Assembly (NCBI GenBank): GCA_047623825.1
Contig: JBLHOS010000018.1
Coordinates: 1 to 38,902, forward strand
Length of the DNA: 38,902 bases
Source: JBLHOS01 sp047623825
GTDB lineage: Bacteria > Pseudomonadota > Alphaproteobacteria > Rhodobacterales > Rhodobacteraceae
Reading direction: 5' to 3'
Below are positions 34,613 to 38,902 of the stretch, one piece after another. The notes below the pieces were generated by a model that searched no databases, was not told where the DNA came from, and saw only the letters and a list, made by a program, of their open reading frames with translations. A program made the position numbers and the translations under genes. The stretch's first letter is position 1. Each line of letters begins with the position of its first letter.

Positions 34613-36316
34613 ATGACGTTTAGAACACTTCTACTCGGGGCCGTCGCGACGTGCGCGCTTGCCCCTGCAGCCTTCGCCGAGCGCGGCTCGGACGGAGAGC
34701 TGAGCATTATCTATTGGCAAGCACCATCAACTCTGAACCCATATCTTTCGGGTGGGACCAAAGAAGTTGAGGCGGCGTCGTTGGTTATTGAGCCGCTCGC
34801 ACGCTTTGACGACACCGGCACCATGGTTCCATGGCTTGTCGACGCTATCCCAACCGTTGAAAATGGCGGCGTTTCCGAAGATCTGACACAGATCACATGG
34901 GTTTTGTCGGAAGGCCTAGAATGGTCCGATGGCACAGCTGTAACTGCGGCCGACGCTGTCTTTACGTGGGAGTATTGCACCCATCCGGAAGGTGGTTGTG
35001 CACAGGCGTCTTATTTCGACGGAGTTGAAAGCGTTGTTGCAGTCGATGACCGCACCATCCAGATCAACTTTGCCGCGCCAAAGCCATTCCCCTACACATC
35101 GTTCGTGGGCTCTGAGTCCCCGATCATTCAGGCGGCTCAGTTCGCTGATTGTCTCGGCGCAAGCGCACCAGAGTGCACCGACGCCAATTTTGGCCCAATC
35201 GGTACCGGCCCGTTTGTCGTGACTGAATTCCGCCCGAATGACGTCATCACATTTTCTGCCAACGAAAACTTCCGTGAGGCAGATCTGCCTGCGTTTGCGA
35301 CTGTGACCTTCAAAGGGGGCGGCGATGCAGCTGCTGCTGCTCGTGCCGTTCTGGAAACAGGTGAGTTTGATTACGCCTGGAACCTTCAGATCGACCCAAC
35401 GATCCTTGCGCAGATGGCAGCACAGGGCAACGGCGTCGTTGTAACAGCGTTTGGTACGTCCGTAGAGCGGATCCACGTAAACCAAACCAACCCTGATCCA
35501 GCACTGGGCGATCTGCGTGCCACATTGGAAGGTGGTGCACACCCGTTCCTGACCGATCCTATCATCGGCCAAGCTATGTCCATGTCAATCGACCGCGGCT
35601 TGTTGGTTGAGGTCGGCTACGGTGCCGGCGGCCAGGCAACATGTAACTTGCTTCCAGCGCCTGAGCTTTATGCCTCTACCGCCAACGATGCTTGCCTTGT
35701 GCAAGATATCGCCGGTGCGAACGCATTGCTGGATGGTGCCGGCTACTTGGATACAGACGGTGATGGCATCCGCGAAGCGAATGGCCTGCCTATCAGCGTT
35801 CTCTACCAGACTTCGACCAATGCCGTCCGTCAGGACACTCAGGCGCTGGTCAAGCAGTGGTGGTCCGAGATCGGCATTGACGCAGAGCTTCGCAACATCG
35901 ACGCTTCCGTGTTCTTTGGTGGTGACCCTGCAAGCCCAGATACATTCCAGAAATTCTTTGCGGATGTAGAAATGTACACCAACAATTTCTCGGGTGTTGA
36001 CCCAGAGGCGTACATGGCCAACTGGCGCTGCAGCGAAATCCCAAGCCCATCCAGCCAGTGGCAGGGTTCCAACATGCAGCGTTTCTGTGATCCAGCCTAT
36101 GACGCACTGGTCACCGAGATGTCCTCTACAGCAAGCCTAGAAGATCGTGGCCGTATGGCCCGTGAGATGAACGACATGCTGGTTCAGTCTTACTCGATCA
36201 TCCCACTGATTCACCGTGGTGGCGTGTCTGCACATGCCAACTCGTTGGACGGCATCCGGATGTCCGATTGGGACAGCGAACTGTGGAACATCAAAGACTG
36301 GTCGCGTGCTGACTAA
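34613..36316 (+). CDS. peptide ABC transporter substrate-binding protein (SBP_bac_5 family)
   Basis: The 567-residue periplasmic protein has a Sec signal peptide (MTFRTLLLGAVATCALA, probable cleavage after AFA near 22). The mature fold is of the DppA/OppA type: STLNPYLSGGTKE near the start, the LEWSDGTAVTAADAVFTWEY segment (about 103-122), and a DTDGDGIREANG loop around 380 that looks able to bind calcium. It is relatively long for the family. AGGAGAGAGAC precedes the ATG. Its position between the ATPases and the permeases fits the cluster. Specificity for dipeptides, oligopeptides or N-acyl amino acids is not readable from sequence. Confidence 0.87.
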   Translation: MTFRTLLLGAVATCALAPAAFAERGSDGELSIIYWQAPSTLNPYLSGGTKEVEAASLVIEPLARFDDTGTMVPWLVDAIPTVENGGVSEDLTQITWVLSEGLEWSDGTAVTAADAVFTWEYCTHPEGGCAQASYFDGVESVVAVDDRTIQINFAAPKPFPYTSFVGSESPIIQAAQFADCLGASAPECTDANFGPIGTGPFVVTEFRPNDVITFSANENFREADLPAFATVTFKGGGDAAAAARAVLETGEFDYAWNLQIDPTILAQMAAQGNGVVVTAFGTSVERIHVNQTNPDPALGDLRATLEGGAHPFLTDPIIGQAMSMSIDRGLLVEVGYGAGGQATCNLLPAPELYASTANDACLVQDIAGANALLDGAGYLDTDGDGIREANGLPISVLYQTSTNAVRQDTQALVKQWWSEIGIDAELRNIDASVFFGGDPASPDTFQKFFADVEMYTNNFSGVDPEAYMANWRCSEIPSPSSQWQGSNMQRFCDPAYDALVTEMSSTASLEDRGRMAREMNDMLVQSYSIIPLIHRGGVSAHANSLDGIRMSDWDSELWNIKDWSRAD

Positions 36317-36334
36317 TCTTTTGATCTAACGATC

Positions 36335-36363
36335 TGCCGCGCCCTGAGCTATTGGGCGCGGCA
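36335..36363. repeat. strong hairpin between binding protein and permease
   Basis: A perfect 10-base stem pairs TGCCGCGCCC (36335-36344) with GGGCGCGGCA (36354-36363) around a 9-base loop. No T-run follows, so it is unlikely to be an intrinsic terminator. Its place just after the binding-protein stop suggests stabilisation of the upstream message or a mild attenuation, as at the sugar transporter operon. Confidence 0.7.
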
Positions 36364-36401
36364 ACGACCACCCAATAAGAAACTTCTGAACCGAGGTGCC
36401 C

Positions 36402-37412
36402 ATGCTGACCTTTACGATCCGTCGATTGATGACAGCCATACCGACGCTTCTGTTCATCAGTTTTGTGATCTTTCTGATCGTCAAACTGTCGCCGTCCGAT
36501 CCGACCGCTGGCCTGCCTCTGACGATCCCACCTGAAGTGCGCGAGCAAATCCGCGAAAGTCTGGGCGTAAACGACCCGATTTTTGTGCAATATTTCAAAT
36601 GGCTCCGACTGATGGTCTGGAATGAACCGCTGCACTTGCTGCATCAGGCCACTGGATGGGACGTCGCACCAGAAAGCACGACCCGTATCATCAGCTACCA
36701 GACCCGCAGCCCGGTGATGGACTTGATCGTCCAGCGTATGCCGCAGACGATGTGGGTGGTTGGCACGTCCTATATTGTCGGCATTCTGATCGCTCTGCCG
36801 ATCGGGATCATCTCTGCCTACAAGCAATATTCGATCTTCGACCAGGTCGGTACATTCATCTCAATGCTGGGATTTTCAGTTCCAACATTCTTTACCGGCG
36901 TTCTGTTCATCGTGATCTTTGCGGTCAAGTTGGGCTGGTTCCCATCAGTCTATGATACGACCCATGTCGTCACCGATTGGCCAAGCTTCATCGTACAGCT
37001 TAAACAGATCATAATGCCGGTCATGGTTCTGGGCCTGTTCAATGCCAGCCAGATCAGTCGCTTCATGCGCGCCTCAATGCTCGACAACCTAAATCAGGAC
37101 TATGTGCGGACTGCGCGTGCCAAAGGCTTGTCCGAACGGATTGTTGTTCTGGTCCACGTGCTGCGCAACTCTATGATCCCAGTTGTGACTGTGATTGCGC
37201 TGAACGTGCCTGCAGTTTTTGGCGGCGCGATCATCACTGAGCAGGTGTTCAAGGTGAACGGTATTGGTCAGCTATTGATCATCGCGATCCAAAGTGGTGA
37301 TATTCCGACCGTTCAGACTGTCTCATTCATTTTCGCAGTGCTGATCGTGCTATTTAACCTGATTGCCGATGTCCTCTACGGCATCTTGGACCCGAGGATT
37401 CGGTATGACTGA
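36402..37412 (+). CDS. dppB: peptide ABC transporter permease (DppB/OppB type)
   Basis: The 336-residue permease starts at ATG 36402. A GTG two codons upstream is in frame, but GAGG lies right behind it, so the ATG is better placed. The N-terminal MLTFTIRRLMTAIPTLLFIS is typical, followed by an extended periplasmic segment and about six membrane helices. The EAA-like loop (FMRASMLDNLNQDYVRTARAKG, about residues 221-242) contacts the ATPases. The C-terminal YGILDPRIRYD end is diagnostic. Its stop overlaps the next start by 8 bases. Confidence 0.9.
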   Translation: MLTFTIRRLMTAIPTLLFISFVIFLIVKLSPSDPTAGLPLTIPPEVREQIRESLGVNDPIFVQYFKWLRLMVWNEPLHLLHQATGWDVAPESTTRIISYQTRSPVMDLIVQRMPQTMWVVGTSYIVGILIALPIGIISAYKQYSIFDQVGTFISMLGFSVPTFFTGVLFIVIFAVKLGWFPSVYDTTHVVTDWPSFIVQLKQIIMPVMVLGLFNASQISRFMRASMLDNLNQDYVRTARAKGLSERIVVLVHVLRNSMIPVVTVIALNVPAVFGGAIITEQVFKVNGIGQLLIIAIQSGDIPTVQTVSFIFAVLIVLFNLIADVLYGILDPRIRYD

Positions 37413-38331
37413 TCTGACCAACCCGCCAGCCGAACCGTTGGAAACCTATCGCCCACCACGCAACCAATGGTGGGATGTTTGGGACCAATTCAAGACCCAT
37501 AAGGGGGCGATGGCCGGGCTTGGCTTTTTCGTATTCGTGTTGCTGTTTGTCTATGCCGGACCGTTGCTTTGGACGATCGATCCAACCTATATCGATATCC
37601 GCGCGCGCAATTCTGGCCCAACGTTTCTGCATCCAATGGGAACCGATCAGCTGGGTCGCGACACACTTGGCCGCATGATGACCGGGGGACGGACATCTAT
37701 CGCGGTTGGTCTGACTGCCATGGGGTTGGCCCTTGTGGTCGGAACCTTGGTCGGCGTCGTCGCAGGCTATTTCAAACGGGCCGATGGCCCGTTGATGCGC
37801 CTTACTGACCTATTCCTAGCGCTGCCACTTCTACCGCTGTTGTTGGTCATCATCATGCTGTTTCGCGATCAACTGCGCTCAGCCTTTGGGCCCGAAGGTG
37901 GTATTTTTATCCTGATCGTCTTTGTCATTGGCATTACATCATGGATGCAAACGGCCCGCGTCGTGCGCGGCGATGTTCTTGCCATCAAAGAGCGCGAGTT
38001 TGTCTTGGCCGCCCGGTCTATTGGGACGCCGCCACACCGGATGATTACGCGCCATATTCTGCCAAACGTCATGAGCCCAATCATGGTCTCCGCGACCCTT
38101 GGCATCGCCAACGCGATCATCACCGAAAGTGCGCTGTCGTTTCTGGGTCTTGGATTTCCCTCGGACTTCCCAACTTGGGGTCGCCTACTGTTCGATGCCA
38201 CCGACTGGCTGCAGCAAAATCCAGAGCGTGTGATCTGGCCGGGCCTCGCGATTTCGTTGACGGTTTTGTCGGTAAATTATATCGGTGACGGTCTTCGTGA
38301 TGCGCTTGACCCACGGATCCGCGGGCGCTGA
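37405..38331 (+). CDS. dppC: peptide ABC transporter permease (DppC/OppC type)
   Basis: The 308-residue permease starts at ATG 37405 and overlaps the dppB stop by 8 bases (ATGACTGA). A longer frame from 37363 is unlikely. Features are the short cytoplasmic N-terminal tail, one first membrane helix, the HPMGTDQLGRDTLGRMM motif (about 72-88) that is characteristic of DppC/OppC, and an EAA-like loop (AIKEREFVLAARSIGTPPHR). The C-terminal GDGLRDALDPRIRGR end is also typical. It closes the five-gene transport operon. Confidence 0.9.
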   Translation: MTDLTNPPAEPLETYRPPRNQWWDVWDQFKTHKGAMAGLGFFVFVLLFVYAGPLLWTIDPTYIDIRARNSGPTFLHPMGTDQLGRDTLGRMMTGGRTSIAVGLTAMGLALVVGTLVGVVAGYFKRADGPLMRLTDLFLALPLLPLLLVIIMLFRDQLRSAFGPEGGIFILIVFVIGITSWMQTARVVRGDVLAIKEREFVLAARSIGTPPHRMITRHILPNVMSPIMVSATLGIANAIITESALSFLGLGFPSDFPTWGRLLFDATDWLQQNPERVIWPGLAISLTVLSVNYIGDGLRDALDPRIRGR

Positions 38332-38428
38332 CGCAGTGTAAGATCCTACAGTTGCGAAATATCCGTGGGTCTTGTGATAGACAGCCCGCTGCGCCGGTTT
38401 ATGATCACCCGGACCAGCGGACGATCAA

Positions 38429-38600
38429 ATGGTGATTGGTTTAACAGTGAATGGAGTGTCTCACTCCGTTGATCTGTTCCAATCTTGTGGATCCTACGCG
38501 ATAAATTGGGATTGACCGGCACCAAATTCGGCTGCGGCGTTGCGGCGTGTGATGCCTGTATCATGCATATCAACGGGGTGGTCTTGCCACGGTTTAGTTC
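38429..38600 (+). pseudogene. [2Fe-2S] subunit of a xanthine-dehydrogenase-family oxidoreductase, frameshifted and truncated
   Basis: From the ATG at 38429 the frame reads MVIGLTVNGVSHSVDL and soon stops. The homology resumes from about 38485 in another frame with LWILRDKLGLTGTKFGCGVA followed by ACDAC and HINGVV. This is the N-terminal plant-ferredoxin domain of isoquinoline 1-oxidoreductase/aldehyde-oxidase small subunits, with three of the four cluster cysteines in the CxxxxCxxC pattern. About 8 bases lie where the family usually has about 18, so a deletion near 38477-38484 can explain the shift. After the ferredoxin core the homology ends where the IS3-family element begins, so the C-terminal second cluster domain is missing. 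The 3' limit is approximate. Confidence 0.8.
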
Positions 38601-38902
38601 CGGTGTCTTTCGAGCAATGTTTGCTATGGAGGAGACAAGAAATGGCAACGAGATACACAGACGAGTTTCGGCGTGATGCAGTGCGCATTGCGGTTACAAG
38701 CGGCTTAACGCGGCCCCAGCTTTCATCAGATTTGGGCGTGGGTCTTTCGACTTTGAACAAGTGGGTTCAGAAGCATCAGCATGACGATCTGATGTCGGGC
38801 CCGCACGAGGACGTCGAAAAGGAGAATGAACGCCTTCGCAAGGAAGTCCGGCTGCTGCGCGAGGAGAGGGAAGTGTTAAAAAAGGCGGCAATCCACTGAC
38901 CG
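38585..38902 (+). mobile_element. IS3-family insertion sequence, 5' end only
   Basis: A second IS3-family element starts near the end of the window and runs off its right edge. Its orfA is complete, and its upstream terminus lies between the end of the [2Fe-2S] homology at about 38583 and the orfA start at 38642. The exact end cannot be set without the other terminus, and 38585 is an estimate. Its OrfA differs from the one at the left edge, so this is not a second copy of that element. Confidence 0.7.
38642..38899 (+). CDS. IS3-family transposase OrfA
   Basis: The 85-residue protein has an N-terminal helix-turn-helix (YTDEFRRDAVRIAV, then STLNKWVQKHQ) and a C-terminal leucine-zipper-like helix (EKENERLRKEVRLLREEREV), typical of IS3-family OrfA. 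GGAGGAGA precedes the ATG. Near its end is the run TTAAAAAAGGC (from about 38877), which contains a classical A AAA AAG slippery site. A -1 shift there would fuse OrfA to OrfB, the DDE transposase, which lies beyond the window. The frame closes three codons after the lysine pair (KKAAIH). Confidence 0.88.
   Translation: MATRYTDEFRRDAVRIAVTSGLTRPQLSSDLGVGLSTLNKWVQKHQHDDLMSGPHEDVEKENERLRKEVRLLREEREVLKKAAIH

Noticed and set aside
38346..38648. A 100-residue minus-strand open frame opposite the [2Fe-2S] remnant and IS end
   Set aside because: It crosses the IS junction and lies antisense to a recognisable ferredoxin domain, so it is not a plausible gene.
1..38902. tRNA, rRNA, CRISPR arrays, prophage or replication-origin signals
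   Set aside because: Reading through the intergenic stretches showed no cloverleaf-like sequence, no regularly spaced repeats, no phage gene and no iteron cluster.

Overview
The window looks like chromosome from a marine alphaproteobacterium of the Rhodobacteraceae (Roseobacter group). The evidence is the overall protein character: DUF1178, DUF3422 and TIGR02466 proteins, a two-subunit PntA/PntB transhydrogenase, a lipoprotein next to an acyl-CoA synthetase, a CUT2 sugar transporter and a dpp-type peptide transporter. The genus cannot be fixed from the sequence alone. An IS3-family element lies at each edge, and each sits next to a broken gene, so the ordered core is bounded by insertion scars.

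Region 1 (1-1289): the 5' end of an IS3-family element pointing left has cut an alpha/beta-hydrolase gene before its catalytic serine. A TIGR02466-type 2-oxoglutarate/Fe(II) oxygenase follows. Region 2 (1328-15115) is an inositol catabolism locus. A tightly packed minus-strand operon reads iolD, a PhyH-family dioxygenase, iolC, iolB, a class II aldolase (iolJ-like) and iolG. A divergent plus-strand operon encodes a Gfo/Idh/MocA dehydrogenase, an IolE-like TIM-barrel protein and another Gfo/Idh/MocA dehydrogenase. A LacI-family repressor gene converges on it, and a three-gene CUT2 sugar ABC transporter is divergent from the repressor. The same palindrome, TTGCAACCGGTTGCAA, lies in both divergent promoter regions, so one LacI-type regulator probably controls uptake and catabolism together. 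The embedded PhyH dioxygenase and the three dehydrogenases suggest that modified or isomeric inositols may also be substrates.

Region 3 (15166-29414) is mostly housekeeping and mixed metabolism: a short-chain dehydrogenase, DUF1178, a NUDIX hydrolase, a histone-deacetylase-fold amidohydrolase, a membrane protein of the DUF457/YdjM type, a 3-hydroxyisobutyrate-dehydrogenase-like enzyme, a HIT protein, pntA-pntB, kynU, DUF3422, a lipoprotein plus acyl-CoA synthetase, and moaA. A 589-bp stretch after moaA holds no gene I can recognise.

Region 4 (30004-38331) pairs two M20 peptidase-family deacylases (argE-like and hippurate-hydrolase-like) divergently with a complete dpp/opp-type ABC transporter in the order ATPase, ATPase, binding protein, permease, permease. 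Together they look like a scavenging system for peptides or N-acyl amino acids. Region 5 (38429-38902) is a frameshifted and truncated [2Fe-2S] subunit gene followed by the orfA of a second IS3-family element, which runs off the window.
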